Below, one piece after another: positions 52,147-64,000 of a stretch of 64,000 bases of DNA. The translations under genes were made by a program, and so were the position numbers. Location of the stretch: the NCBI GenBank assembly GCA_017590115.1, contig JAGGNK010008337.1:6811609-6875608 (forward strand). The letters run 5' to 3'. The DNA comes from Montifringilla adamsi. Taxonomy: Eukaryota; Chordata; Aves; Passeriformes; Passeridae. The notes below the pieces were generated by a model. That model was not told the origin of the DNA, made no database searches, and saw only the letters and a list, made by a program, of their open reading frames with translations. How positions within the stretch are numbered: position 1 is the stretch's first letter; every line of letters starts with the position of its first letter.

Positions 52147-55100
52147 CTACTGGTATATGTTTTTCTGATACTGCACAGATAAATTAGGCAGAGTAACAGA
52201 CATTCAGAATTAGTAAATGTTTCTCCACTGAATCCCCCAATGCACAAAAGACTGAGCATTTACACAAGGGTGTCTAACAACAGGGAATCAATTGTGTATT
52301 TTGTGTATTTTGGTGAAACAGGATGACTTACGTTCTTACCAGTTGCATTCCAGGGAAGAAATACAAAATGTAATGGGAATATCAGTGTGTATCTCTTGTT
52401 ACTGTCTTAATTCTCCTCCACACTCTTGTCCTCTAAAATAGCACATTTATTTCATATCAGATACGCCCAAATAATTCTGCCATATCTTATCATGCCTTTG
52501 TAGGAAAATTATGGCCATGATGTCTGCAAGGACTGTCACAGCCTAGAGCTTGCTTTGCCAGCTGTTTCACAGGTCAGGGTTACAATTTCCAGGAATAAGT
52601 TGGTAAAGCCCTGGAAAGAGTTGCAGAATTTGTAAGTTTGAAGACCTCTCAAAGCTTTCCTAGGCTGTCACTGTGGGTAGTATCCGTGCAAAGACATCCC
52701 AGAAGCAGCAGAGTTCAGATGAGGTGTACTTTATGTGATGGTAGCAAGGTGCACACCCTCGTTCCTACTCACTTGGAAGGCTTGCACCCACTGTGCCATC
52801 AGCTGTGGTGATGAAAGCTGTGCTGTAAAGGGTGGCTTCTGAACTCAGAGGAGCATCAGAGGAGTGGCTGCTCATATCCAGGATTTTGCTGTACTTGAGA
52901 AGCTGAGATCCTGGTAATGGATGGTGAGATGTGATCAGTTGGCACTGCAAAATGCAGATGGTGGCAGTAAAATTGTCATTTGCTGAAGCAGCTCTTCAGG
53001 AAGCAGACACAGCCTGTTTTGTTTTTTGGTATAGCTGGGTATGTTGCCGATGTGTCCGCTGTGGCAGTGGGGGATGTAAAAAGCTCAGTCCAAGTTGGAT
53101 ACCTGTGTCTGTGAGTAGGTGCACTTTGCCACACACCTGTCCATGACATACGACCTGCCAACCCTCTCTTTTTCTCCAGGCAAATAAACACAGTGAAGTC
53201 CTGTACCTCATGGCCAATGTGTGCTTTTTTTGTGCCCTTGTCCTTTTCAGTATGCTGGAGGAGCACTCACTGCAGTAACATGGCCCAGTGTCACTCATTA
53301 CTTTACCTGTTTTATCTTTTGTGAAATTGAGCCTTTAGCCAGAATTGCCTGAGCTGCTGCTCCAGCAGTCAGTAAACTGTGAGGCATCTCGAGCTCATTT
53401 CTCTCAAGTAATTTGATTCCCACGTGCTTCCTGAGATTGCTTTTTCACTGAAAGTGGGAAAGAGAGGGTGCAGATGGGAGCAAACCAGAAATGTTATGGC
53501 AGGCAAATGTAGGCTAGAGATAAAAACAATGCAAAAGCATGTTTTAACAGATCCCATCTTGCTTTATCTTCCTTTAACCAAGTCCTATAAACAAAAATAT
53601 TTTTCTGTTTGAGAATCAGAGACACAGGGGCTTTTGTGCTGGTGCAAGGTTTGCAACAGGAGGCTAATTCCATCCTGCTTCTGCATATAGTCAGTAAGAT
53701 AATCCTTTCCGTAAAATTTTCAGGAATGTGTATAAAATACTAATTAGATGATTCTTTTTGGGGGGTGGCTGATCATAAAAGGCTCTGATGGATTTTAGCG
53801 TATTTTCTGAAATCACACACAGAATTCAAGGCTGTTTATTTAGGTTGCTGAACTGTTTCCTTTACATTGTGGTGACTTAGTAGTAATTGAAAACCAGTTT
53901 TCTAGATAAGGTTCTATTTAAGACTGGTTAGTATGGCAGCAGTTTCTAAACAGTGTACAATTTATGGAGAGAGTCTATACAATACCCAGTGCTTTATCAC
54001 CATTTTGGCCAACTACCCTGCTGCAAGGGAGTGAAAAACAAGCCTGAAAAGTTAATCTTGCTGGAGGGAGAATTGTTCTGAAAATAAACCATTCAGTGCA
54101 TAAACAATAGTATATCAGTTGTCTGAAATATGCATTTGTCCCTCTGCATGGTGTTCATTTTATGTCCAGGCAGAGCTACCACACTCAGAGTATGGAATTT
54201 CTATGTGAAAAAGCCCCAGTTTGTTAGCTAGGTTATTACTAATGTGAGCAGATGGTCTGCTCAGATCTCTGTTATTCTGTATTATGAAAATGAGGCTGTT
54301 GGAAGTCCCCACTTTGGGTTTCGTTAGTGGTCGTTAGTTGGTGTCATGAGACATATGCCTTGATGATATCAGCAGCATTATTAAATGTTACAAGAATTTA
54401 TTTTCCCAGCAGCAATAGAAGTATCCACAGTAACATTTGTAGGGTCTAAGCTAGTTTTCTATCTTGGACTTGGTAACTATATTTTTTAAGAAGTAAAAAT
54501 ATGCTTTATTGAGAAATGTGTTCAAAGGAAGCACATGCTAAATGTTGGTATTATCCAAAATTGACTATTTTACTTGTTTTTCTTGGTAAATTGTTGTCAT
54601 CTGTCACTTCAGAACAGTACACATGCTGCTGGAGAAAATCTTTGCAGAGTCAATTTACAGGGAGTAATGTTTTGGGAATGTGATTCAGTGAGGGATTTTG
54701 GTTTGGGTTGGGTTTTTTCCTAATCTTGCATTGCACAAATTCTGAAAAAGGGTTAAAGAAAACATAAGTCAGCTGAAAATTTATAATTTTTTGCAGTATC
54801 TGTGTTTCAGTTTATGGTTCAAGGGTGATGTGTGATGTAAGAAAGGCTGTATCTGCACAGCTGTATGCCAAATTTCATGACTCTTTCTAACCCTGTTGCT
54901 TGCTTGTCCACTGTGCCTGCAGCTCCACCTCTTCAAAGCCTGTTCTGTTAATCTAAGCTGCTGATAGCAATTCATGCAGCTTATGGGGTTTTACTTTTAA
55001 ATCCTCACAGAAATGATTTGCTGCCCCCAAGTTAGGAATTTAAAGGAAAATTAAATTAAGGTGCCTAAGTAATAAAAGCATCCATGGATTTGATAGGTAG

Positions 55101-55786
55101 AAACCATCAAAGCAAAAAGTCTGTATCCCTGGAAAGAGTTTTGTTACTGTTTAGTGCTGGGGGGGAATTACTATTGCTAATGTATCATGCAACATAAGGT
55201 CTTAAGTTCATATGCTTATGCTTCATGAATTCTTTAATTTCCAGAGTTGTTTGTTATGATTCAGGTCATAAATTGAGAGATTTCCAAATCAAACATTTCT
55301 CTTTATAATGCCTATGGCACTGGGGTCATAGTGTGGTATAGTTTTGCTGACAGATGTATAAAAAAAAAGAAAGCCTTAAGAAAGCCCCTATGCCTTAAGA
55401 AATGTCTGAATTTTTCTTGCTGCCATGAAATGTAAGTCTAGTATTTGTTACTGTGATATATGTGTTGAATGCTTGCCTGCCTAGTGTGACACATGTATAG
55501 CTCTCTATTGTTTCGTCTTCTCTTGAGCAGTGGACTTTTCTTAACTAGAGTCAAGGAAAAAAAAACCAGTAAAGCATTGTTGTGCCCATTTTCAATTTAT
55601 TTACCTGGGCAAAAATGTAACAGATGTTGCCTAAAACCTTTATACAAATCTGTGAAGAAGGGAGTTGACCAACTGTAATTCCAAAATATTTTAAAGAATA
55701 GGATGATAAAAAGCCCAGATTTTTATTTTCTTGTATATAAAAGAAATGATACCTTTTATTTATCTCCCATTTCTTCTCTTTTTTAG
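52147..55786. other. Intron stretch before the 74-nt exon
   Basis: Segment 52660-53300 is GC-richer and has overlapping open frames on both strands without recognisable domains. The last 50 bases carry the pyrimidine tract and acceptor of the MACROD2 exon. Confidence 0.55.
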
Positions 55787-55860
55787 GTTTTCCAAATGAG
55801 CCTGCTGCTGTCATTGCCCTTAGCACTATTAAGGAATGGTTAAGCAAGAATCACAATGAG
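55787..55860 (+). CDS. MACROD2: MACROD2 internal exon, macro-domain helix (74 nt)
   Basis: The first two bases complete the Gly codon begun at 29405. The exon then encodes 24 residues, starting FPNEPAAVIAL, continuing STIKEWL and ending SKNHNE. This is the end of the ligand loop and the amphipathic helix that packs behind it in MacroD-type macro domains. From memory, the human protein has FPNEPAAVIAL identical, then Asn for the first Ser, Ala for the later Ser, and His for the Asn before the final Glu, so the match is close and specific to MACROD2 rather than MACROD1. The acceptor is a pyrimidine-rich tract ending cttttttag; the donor is GAG followed by gtatgg. It leaves in phase 0. The next exon, expected to start with Val-Asp-Arg, was not seen in the remaining 8.1 kb. 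The frame is open with no stop or frameshift, so the gene looks functional here. Confidence 0.96.
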
Positions 55861-57957
55861 GTATGGAATAAAATAATTTTTTTTTTTCAAATTTCTGTTT
55901 AAGGTTATGGTCTTTGACTCCAAAACTGTGAGAAGAGTAAGCATAGGCTTGAACCTTGAAGTCTTTTATTATTTAGTCTTAAGACCAGTGAAGTCAGGTC
56001 AGGACAGTATAGCCAGGGGAAGATTTTTTATATCTAAAAGCTATACTAGAATTCAAAGGAAATACCTTTGTTTGAAACCATACTGTGCATTTCCTGTGCA
56101 TTGCAATCTTTCCTGGCAAAGCAGAAGACTGTTCTCTTCCAAAGCTGTTTCTGAGAATCAGAGTTTTTGGGTAATAATGAGGAGATTCTTGGAAAGGAAG
56201 TGTGCATACCAGTTGTCAGTGGAAACGGCCACCAAAGGTCAGTGGTGTTCCAGAGGTCACTTTACAGTGGAGAGCTGTAGGTTCCTATTTTGTGTTTTCA
56301 ATAATTTTTTTGTTTGCTTACTGTTAAGTGTTAATTTTCCCAGAAACACTCACTAATTTTTAGTAGTACTGGTCATCTCCCAGTGGCAACGTGAGTGATT
56401 ATTTGTACAAGACAAAAATTGCTTTTAACAGAATGATCTGCATCACTCCCCTTTCCAGTGTTTGCCTTTCTCTGTTCCTAGTGTTGGATTGGAGAAGTGC
56501 AGCAAAAAAAACCGGCAAAACAAAAAAAAAACATCATGTCTTAAACTGACAGTCTACCTGTTTCCTCATGATGATAGCCAGCAGATTTCAGACTGTTGAA
56601 GTTGTTTGGTATTTTGTCTGAAAACATTGAGCAAAGCATTCAGTGGAGAAGCACTGCATACAAGGACATAATTAGTAATATTTTCCTCTTAACAATATAT
56701 TCAGGGAGCCTATTTTTTCCCAAGAATCTGGTATGTCAGGGTATGAATTTAGCGGGTTTATGTGGTTTTGTTTGGGTTTTTTGCCAAATTTTGATTGAAA
56801 GGAAGTAATATGTTGAGATTTGAGCGGTACAGTTGAGGTTTTCAAACCTGGAGGTGCACTGGGAGGACATACCTGTTTGGACACTGATTCTTTGCAGCAC
56901 TGAGTAGTTGGTTGATGTGGCTTTTGCTGCTGTCACAGTTGCTTCCCACAGCTAGAAAGCTGAGCAGTGAAGCAGGAGTTTTGGGTGGACAGACTTGATT
57001 AACACTATTAGGGCCTAAATCTCATCAGCTTAGCCCTAAACTTACATTTTTGAGGTCTTGTCTTTTTGTAATTTTAATCTTGATGTATAAGGTTGAAACC
57101 AATATGTTTGTGGTGCTTACCATTTTATAATTTCTCCTAGCTTCATTTTTACCACACAATTTTAAAAAATAGGCTAAAAGTTTTGGTTTTGTTTTTTGCT
57201 CCAGAAATAAGCTTCTCTTCCTCAAAAGCTGAGTCTGTATTGTATATACACCTCCTGCCTTACTCCTCCCAAACTCCAATTTAACCAGAATTACTTGTAA
57301 ATAAGTAGCTGTTGTTTATAATATTTGGACAGTAAAAGGAGACCAGGCTGTCCTAAATACAAAGCAATTATTTAAAGTTATCCTACTCATCTTATACCAC
57401 TGTTGGTTTTTTCAGTTTGGACTATTACATAGTTGTTGTCTTAAATGTGTTTTTCTTAACATCCTGAATCCCAGCCTTGCCATCCTGAGGTCTCACTCTG
57501 ATGTACTTGAAGACATATGGGTGGTGCAATTATTGCATATTACTGATGATGATGACTCAGAGCTGTTCCCCCAGAGTTTTTGTAGATTTTCAAAGGAAGT
57601 GGAGTATAAGGTTTCCCTCAAGATACATTTTGAAGGTTTGGTTATCCACAGCTTTGTACTTTCTCACATTAAGCTTACTGTCTTCCTAAGGTTTTTCCAC
57701 AATCCATTGGCTTAAGTTTTAGATTGTGGCTTACTGACATGTTTTACATGTCGTAAACAGGACAGCAGCAAAATAAAGATAGTTTGTTTTATTGGAGACA
57801 GCAGTAACTTGTGCAGTAAAAGGGATCTTTGGGAAGCATACAATTACTGGGTTTCTGTCATTTAATGCATATAGCAATGTGAGCATAGTTACCTGGTTTA
57901 AAAGAACTGATGTAGCTCTGTGCCAGGTGTCAGTCTGATCCATTTTATATTTTTATG

Positions 57958-58093
57958 GAACCACAGAATGTTTTGCATTGTAAGGAACCTTGAAGTGCAT
58001 CTAATTCCAGCCCCTGCTATAGGCAGGGATGCCACCCACCTTACCAGGCTGCTCAGGGCCCCATCCTGGCCTTGAACACTTCCAGGGATGTGT
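57958..58093 (-). mobile_element. CR1 LINE 3' fragment, minus strand
   Basis: The reverse complement of the CR1 3' end begins accacagaatgttttgcatt, then aaggaaccttgaagtgcatc, ccagcccctgctataggcag, ccaggctgctcagggcccca and ctggccttgaacacttccag, and stops at ggatg. It is 5'-truncated. Confidence 0.92.
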
Positions 58094-61000
58094 ACACTTA
58101 ATCCCTTGGACTAGATTTTTTGTTTTGTGTCGTAATATTATACATTAACCAAGCTTTTCCCCAAAGTATTTCATCATACAGCAGTGGAATTAAGAGGACT
58201 TTCTGTGCTTAAATACGGTCTCCTCTTGTTGCACTCAGCCATATGATATAGTCCTTTCTACAGAGTTCTGTCTTAAAGACAGATCAATTCCCACTACACC
58301 CACTGGATATTTAAATTTTCTAGTCTGGGAGCAAAACCTCTAACGATCTGGCATGAGGGCAGCTTTTTAGAGTGCTGTCTGCATCTCTTTCCTGTTACCG
58401 CTGACCAAACCTGCTCTCTGGTACTGCCTGTGCTGTCAGGATGAGTTGGTGTGTCCTGCTAACAGCCTCTCCTGAACAAGAGAGGCCTCCTACACTTGCC
58501 TCTGCCAGAGTTAAATTAATCAAAGTCAGCTTCTTTCCCTCAACCTTTGTTCTGCAATCTGCCTTGCCTGTGAGAAGGTTCTGCTCCTTTAGTCCCAAAG
58601 GTGTCTGGCAGCCAGTTATACCCTTGGACCTAACCACTCACTAAGGTCTCAGACTCCTTGACTGTAGAATGTGAATTGACTGATTGAATTCAAGAGGTTT
58701 TAGTGCAAGATAGAGAGCATGCTCACCAGGGAATCTGCCTCCATAGCAATATACCTGGCAAAAACAGGTAGGTGAGTAAGATGGAAAGCGAACAAATTTC
58801 CAAGTCTTTTGTTGTACTCTACAGCAGCCATTTCTTGTCTGCCTTCCAGCAACCCAGGAATCTGTGACAAATTCGGGAAAGATAAGGCAATATTCTTGTT
58901 TTTACCTCTCTACCTTTCTGTAGTACTTCTTTCCTTTGATGCTGTAATGAAGATTTTTTAGATATTGATATTAATTCCAAATATAAATAAAGCAGTTGCT
59001 ATATTCCTTAGTCAGCCCAGAGGCCTGAAAATGTAACTTGAATGACTTCTGCAAGCTGTGTTAGAGTGCTACAAATTTCTCTGTCATAGTATTTAAAAGA
59101 CAAGTGATTTGCATTTAATAAAAGGTTTTCTTATCCAAGCCTATGGTTGTGCTTGACCCCTCAGGTGTTTGTATAAAAACTTATTAGCATGCTTAACTTA
59201 GATGAACGTCTCATTACCATGCAAATGGAGTTGGCTGATTTCTGAGGTTAATTGTTACAAAGCAACAGAGAGGTATTTCTATTGTAATTTACTCAACACA
59301 CAGCCACCACAGTCCAGCAGCCTAAAACTCAACTGCATAAAGTTGTCTGGGAAAAACAACCATATTTTAAGCAGTGGTTTGGACTCAGTTTTGTGTAGCA
59401 GCAGCACCCTTCCACTCTTGAAATGAAGCCCTTAGTCAAACTAATCTCTGGCCATGCTTTACACCAAGGTTTGCTGACTTGCAGCCAGGGGGCAAATCTA
59501 GTTTAGAAGCTGGTAAATGATGTTATGCTGTAAGTGTAGAAATCCCTTGGAGCAAACTTCCCAGTATGGCCTCAGTCAGCAGTAGTGGTTAATTTACTGC
59601 AGACCACCTAGGCTATCTCCTTAGCAAACTGTGTTTTCACTTTGCACAAAGTGCTCTAGAGGTTTAATAGAATTCTTCAGAGCACAAAATAGAACTGGAG
59701 TTCACTCTTTAGGAAATGACACCCTGGAATTCATTTTAAAATGCACATTAAGCTTTTTAAACAGGTCAGAATATTTGTTTCTGGGATAATTTGGCAAGGT
59801 TTGAGGTGTTGCCAGGTGATTTCCTGTAACTCAAAAACATTATGACAACTTTAAATACTGGACCCCCTACATTATTGGGGGTGATGGGGAAAGGGTTTTG
59901 TGGCAGATATCTAGAAATGTTTGCAATGATATAAATTATCTACTTCTGCTTTGTTATGTTTCTCAAAAGGGTGAAAAATAAAAAGACCTCAGCGTGTGCC
60001 TCATCATGCAATACACTGACATAAAAAGCCTCAGGACTTTTTCACTGCTCAAGAAAAGACTTTATTTTAACAGCACATTTAGTTCAAAGTATTGTTCTTT
60101 CTCTTGCACAATGTCTCACAACATTTAATACATGGCCTGGTAGAACAACTAGGAAGGTGCAATGGTATTGTGTGTGCCATTGAAATAACTGATACAAATT
60201 AAAAGGACATAAATGAGAAATAAATAAACACATTCTTGATTCCTTTTCATTAGACTGATTGCTGAAGAGAGGCTTTTTTTCTTATTTTGCCTGAAGTGAG
60301 ACTTAGGTCCTTGTCTGTTAGCAGGCAGTTATATATCATCACACATCAAAAAAAAAAAAGAACATTTCCAGCAAAGCAGGATGAGCCAAATCCCAGTCCA
60401 GCTGAAATGAGTGGAACTCTGTTTTAATGGGGGTGGGAAGGTGGTCAGGATCACATTTGCTATACTCCTGACAAAAAAGTTCATGAGGAAACCCCTGTTT
60501 CTCTAGTTAGGAACACTCCAAGATGGGTGCCCTGTACTTGTGCTTCCTTTGGTGTTGTGCTCCATCCAAATATGATATGTGGGGGTATTTTCCACTGCTG
60601 AGGTAGCTAAAAGTAGGATATCTCATGCACCTCAAATGGTGCTGGGATCTGGTGACCAGTTTGGAGAGAGATACTGTGATGTGCAGCTACTGCCTGGGAG
60701 GGCAGAGCAAAGGGAGCTGCCACCGCTCTCTATTGCACAAAGCAGGCTTGCCTGAAAGATCATTTAAACATTAATTTTATTTTGTTTTTAATTTCTCTAA
60801 CCCCCTTCTTTTTGTGGTCTCAGCAATCTAATTCTGGCTCTTCATTCTTCAGAGACAATTAAACAAAGTGGCATCTTGAGATGAGGTCTAGGCTTTATCT
60901 CTGCAGAAGGATGCAGATGGAGACAGCATGTCTTGGAAAATGTTGCCTGATGCAGTTCCATTTAATGTAACCTCAGTTAGATTTCCCTAGGGCAGAGCAA

Positions 61001-62532
61001 CTAACTTTCAACATGTATTCCAGAAAGGAGTGGAGTAGATAGCTGGCACTATTTAATTAATGAAAGCAAGTACAAAAAAAACCTCCAACGTGTATATTAA
61101 TGCAAACAACTGCCCTTAAGACAGCATGACTTTTACTTTTGATTTGTTAGTTTTCGTGTTTACAGTTTTACAGTTGTCAACAAAACCATGTGAAATTTTG
61201 ACAAAAATATATGTATTTATGCCTAAGGCAATATCTTTTAGTTTAGGCCTGTATTTATTGTAAAGAATATTTATTTCTCAGAAATAAAGCTCTGAAAATG
61301 CAGGTTGCAATTGAAGGCACTGACAGATCCTCAAGGACAGTAAGGGTGCCGATAAAAATTCATCCGGCTATTTTGGTCGCTCTGATATGCCAGTATCACT
61401 TGATTAACATAATCTCCTCCCCTCCCCCAGCACTGTTCTCTTGGGTAGGTTAAAAAATGATCTCCTTTCTATTTCTACATTCTAATTAGGTGGTAATCAT
61501 ATGCTGCTCTGATTGAAATGAAAATCAGCCATCATGCCACTGTCATCTTGCTGAAGTCGAGAAAAAAAAATGCTTTTCAACTGGTACAAAATTTAAATGA
61601 TTTGCTTGCTCTGTATAGCTGCTCTCTCACCAGGCTCAGAGAGATTCAGTGCTGTCCCCAAAGCCCAAATCTAACTATCATCCCTACAGACAATTCATTT
61701 TCTGAAATGATAAGGCAGCTGCCAAGGCAGCAATGCTTTTCTTCTGTGTTCTTCAGGCTGCTGTTTAGTTGGAGGGGTGATAAAGCAAAGCGGACAAAGC
61801 CTGTCTTTGTTACACATAATGCTTTATTCATTAACTTGAAAAGGTTTTGGTATTTTTGCTACAGCTACTGAGAAACAGGCAGGATGGATCCCTCTTGGAG
61901 AGAAGTGTTAGAGCTCATGATGGCTGGGAATGTCCCAGGCCAGTGTCCTGTCGTGTGGTTTCTGAGATGCTCATTCGTGACCAAAATGAAACTGGGAGGA
62001 AGGATTTGGAGCCATGGCTTTCTGTCAATGCTTCCCTTTAAAATTTGTGGAGGATCAAGGAAATCCATGCATAGTGTAGATGTTTTCACTGAACACATCT
62101 TTGTAAAGGTTTGTCTAACCTTAGTGTACTCCATCAAAAACACCTTCAGTGGCTCCACTACAGCTAATGAGTGTCACTAATACAAAACAGAGCTCTGCAT
62201 GGGTTCTTTCGTGTTTACAGCAGTTAACTATCTAATAATTGAAATTTGCCAAAGAATTTGTTCTTTTTATCCTTACAGTTTAATAGCAGTTACGATAGCA
62301 GGAGCCTGGATAGCTTCAAAATTCTACAGGCGTGTAGCTAAATTAACAAAATTGTCTCTGCTTCAGGGCTGAGATTTTGTTTTGTTTCTTTGATTTATTT
62401 TTTTCCTTGTGATTTCTGGGTGTTTGGAGGGGCCTTACATCTGTGGTGAGCAGTGTGAAAAAAATACTTAAAAAATAAGTATAAACAGTGGCTTTATTTT
62501 CCTTCTTGTTACTTCTTGCATGACAAAAAAGA

Positions 62533-62574
62533 TCAGGATAACATCCTGTTATTTCAGGATAGCATCCTGTTATT
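62533..62574. repeat. 21-bp tandem repeat, two copies, with inner palindrome
   Basis: Copies at 62533-62553 and 62554-62574 differ by one base (aggataacatcct against aggatagcatcct). Each copy holds the inverted arms aggat and atcct, so two small hairpins stand side by side. Confidence 0.93.
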
Positions 62575-62929
62575 ATTTGTTACTGGCTTTCAGCCAGAAA
62601 GCTGATCATTTCAACTGGCTCCTCAAATCAACACAATGCAGAAGAGGTCCAGCCTTCTTTTCAGAAGGATTCAATTATTGTTGCTGCCCTTCTGGGGACT
62701 TTAAATTGGCTTGTGTTCCTCATCCTGTGTGTATGTAGGAAAATGTAACTAAGGAATAACAATCCATGTAGCTCGAGTGAGATTCATGGATAAAATACTT
62801 CATGAGTAATGGAGAAATTGCTACTGCAGTCTTTGTTGTGCTTCTGAGCTCTTCACATTAGTCAATCTGTTGTGGTTTATGTTTGCTCTACTTTGCTGTC
62901 TGACTGAACTGTATCAGTGGGTTACAGCT

Positions 62930-63240
62930 GGGTCTTAGCAGGAGCTGTGCTGAGCTGGCCTGAGAGGAGGGAGGCAGTGGAGAAGGTTTTCCTCCTGCTC
63001 TGTGGAGGTTTGTAAGGAGGCTCCCACTGTGGAGATATTCTCCTTTGGGAGACTCATAGGAGAAGCTGCTGCTGGGGTGGGTTTGGCTGGCCGTCACCAG
63101 CAGGCATAAACCAGGTGGAACGGATGGGCACCAGCTGCTGGCCAGGCTGCCTGCCCAGCCACAGTCCCCAGGGAGGGAGATGGCACTGCTGGCACAGGCA
63201 GCAGCCCTTCTGCACAAAACAGGAGCACGTGCTTGTTTTT
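62930..63240. other. GC-richer patch in intron
   Basis: Composition rises clearly above the neighbouring intron, with repeated ggctg, cagc and ctgctgg words, but few CpG. No exon, promoter or repeat family was recognised. It may be an old repeat or a local composition shift. Confidence 0.45.
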
Positions 63241-64000
63241 GCTGGCACTTCCCTGGCATCCTGCAGAGTGTGTGATGGCTTCTTTGGGTGCTCTGTTTCC
63301 AATAAACTCACACGGTTGTTTTGCTTCTGGAAAGGTGCCACTTTGGTTTGGTCTAAATTCAGTTCTCTTGCCTGCAGTTTTTCCCAAAACAGAATGTCCA
63401 AGGTGGAACATGAGGGTGAAATAATACTAAAATACAAAAAAAAAAAATGCATTAGGTGAGTCTCACACTGAAGCAGACATTGGATCACCCTATTAAGAAC
63501 CAAACTGGTATGAAAGAAATAACTGTAAATAGAATATTTTGTTAGGTTTTATTCCACTTTCCCATCTAAGATCTGGCCAATTCCTACCATCATTTCCAAC
63601 CACATCAGCCATCAACAGTAGGTCACAATCAAATATACACAGAAGGAAACCCACATGGATCCTTATTGCCAGAGTGCATTCCCTATGAGGAACAGAATGA
63701 GTTTATTGCTGCTAGACTTCAGCATCTTGACATATAGTTTGAGATATATGATTCTGACATTTAATAGGTTAGATGATATTGGCCACATACTTCATAGATT
63801 CTGTTTCCTACTGTATTCCTGGGAAGGTGAAAAATAGGTCTGTCTATTAAATATGAAATGACAGAACAGATTGAGAAGAGCTCTGTGGATGTGGAAAGCA
63901 TTGAAAATGAGGACCTGTGCAAAGATGGGAATGATGGCAGGATTCCAAGATAAAATAACTGAAAATTAATATGGAACAAATTGCTTAAATTTAAATGTGA

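Larger units (their letters stand above)
29406..55786 (+). other. MACROD2: MACROD2 complete intron (26,381 nt)
   Basis: This intron is bounded by gtaag at 29406 and by the ttttag acceptor ending at 55786. It interrupts a Gly codon after its first base (phase 1). It holds three CR1 3' ends on the plus strand, one decayed minus-strand LTR and several homopolymer runs. The longest open frame (171 codons, minus strand, ending near 31610) has no recognisable protein family. No nested gene was recognised. Confidence 0.93.
55861..64000 (+). other. MACROD2: MACROD2 intron, 5' part (downstream of the 74-nt exon)
   Basis: The intron begins with gtatgg and is phase 0. It contains one minus-strand CR1 fragment near 58.0 kb, a 21-bp tandem repeat near 62.55 kb and a GC-richer patch near 63.1 kb. 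The next coding exon is not visible before the window ends. Confidence 0.85.

Noticed and set aside
9931..59226. Several perfect ATGCAAAT octamers (for example 9931, 30658, 46021, 59219)
   Set aside because: The count is near what AT-rich sequence gives by chance, so as a set they are not evidence of regulation.
63020..63240. GC-richer patch as a promoter or CpG island
   Set aside because: Too few CpG, too short, and no transcription-start features.
55861..64000. Searched for the next MACROD2 exon (expected to start with Val-Asp-Arg)
   Set aside because: No matching coding stretch with splice sites was seen by eye; it probably lies beyond the window.
1..64000. CRISPR arrays, operons, tRNA or rRNA genes, phage or plasmid functions
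   Set aside because: No such signals. Composition, repeats and spliced exons all indicate a vertebrate nuclear intron.

Overview
This window looks like bird nuclear DNA from inside one very large gene. It is AT-rich and poor in CpG, it has no long open reading frames, and it carries several fragments of CR1, the LINE family typical of birds and other sauropsids. It also carries two decayed long terminal repeats of endogenous retrovirus types that I recognise from bird genomes, mainly Neoaves. The species cannot be named from sequence alone.

The only coding sequence I can support is two short plus-strand exons of MACROD2, the mono-ADP-ribosyl hydrolase with a macro domain. The first (29375-29405, 31 nt) and the second (55787-55860, 74 nt) join in frame across a 26,381-nt intron. 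Together they encode 35 residues: the strand and loop that hold the ADP-ribose diphosphate (STGIYG) and the following helix. Both exons have good acceptor and donor sites. The rest of the window is intron: the 3' part of the upstream intron (1-29374), the whole middle intron (29406-55786), and the 5' part of the downstream intron (55861-64000).

Layout. 1-12.7 kb: unique-looking intron with a CpG cluster near 4.4 kb and a very AT-rich stretch near 6.5 kb. 12.7-13.25 kb: minus-strand retroviral LTR. 14.7 kb: minus-strand CR1. 16.2-16.6 kb: a recent 96-bp tandem duplication and a 15-bp duplication. 17.6 kb: an older interspersed repeat. 23.5 and 27.5 kb: plus-strand CR1 pieces. 29.4 kb: MACROD2 exon. 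30.2 and 39.1 kb: CR1 3' ends. 44.25-44.57 kb: a second, more decayed minus-strand LTR. 52.1 kb: CR1 3' end. 55.8 kb: MACROD2 exon. 58.0 kb: minus-strand CR1.

I found no RNA gene, CpG island, promoter, CRISPR array or operon, and no undescribed biological system. The most useful observations are the paired exons that form a frame-neutral unit over the ligand-binding loop, the two antisense LTRs, the duplications, and a few stretches that may be conserved non-coding elements and need an alignment to test.
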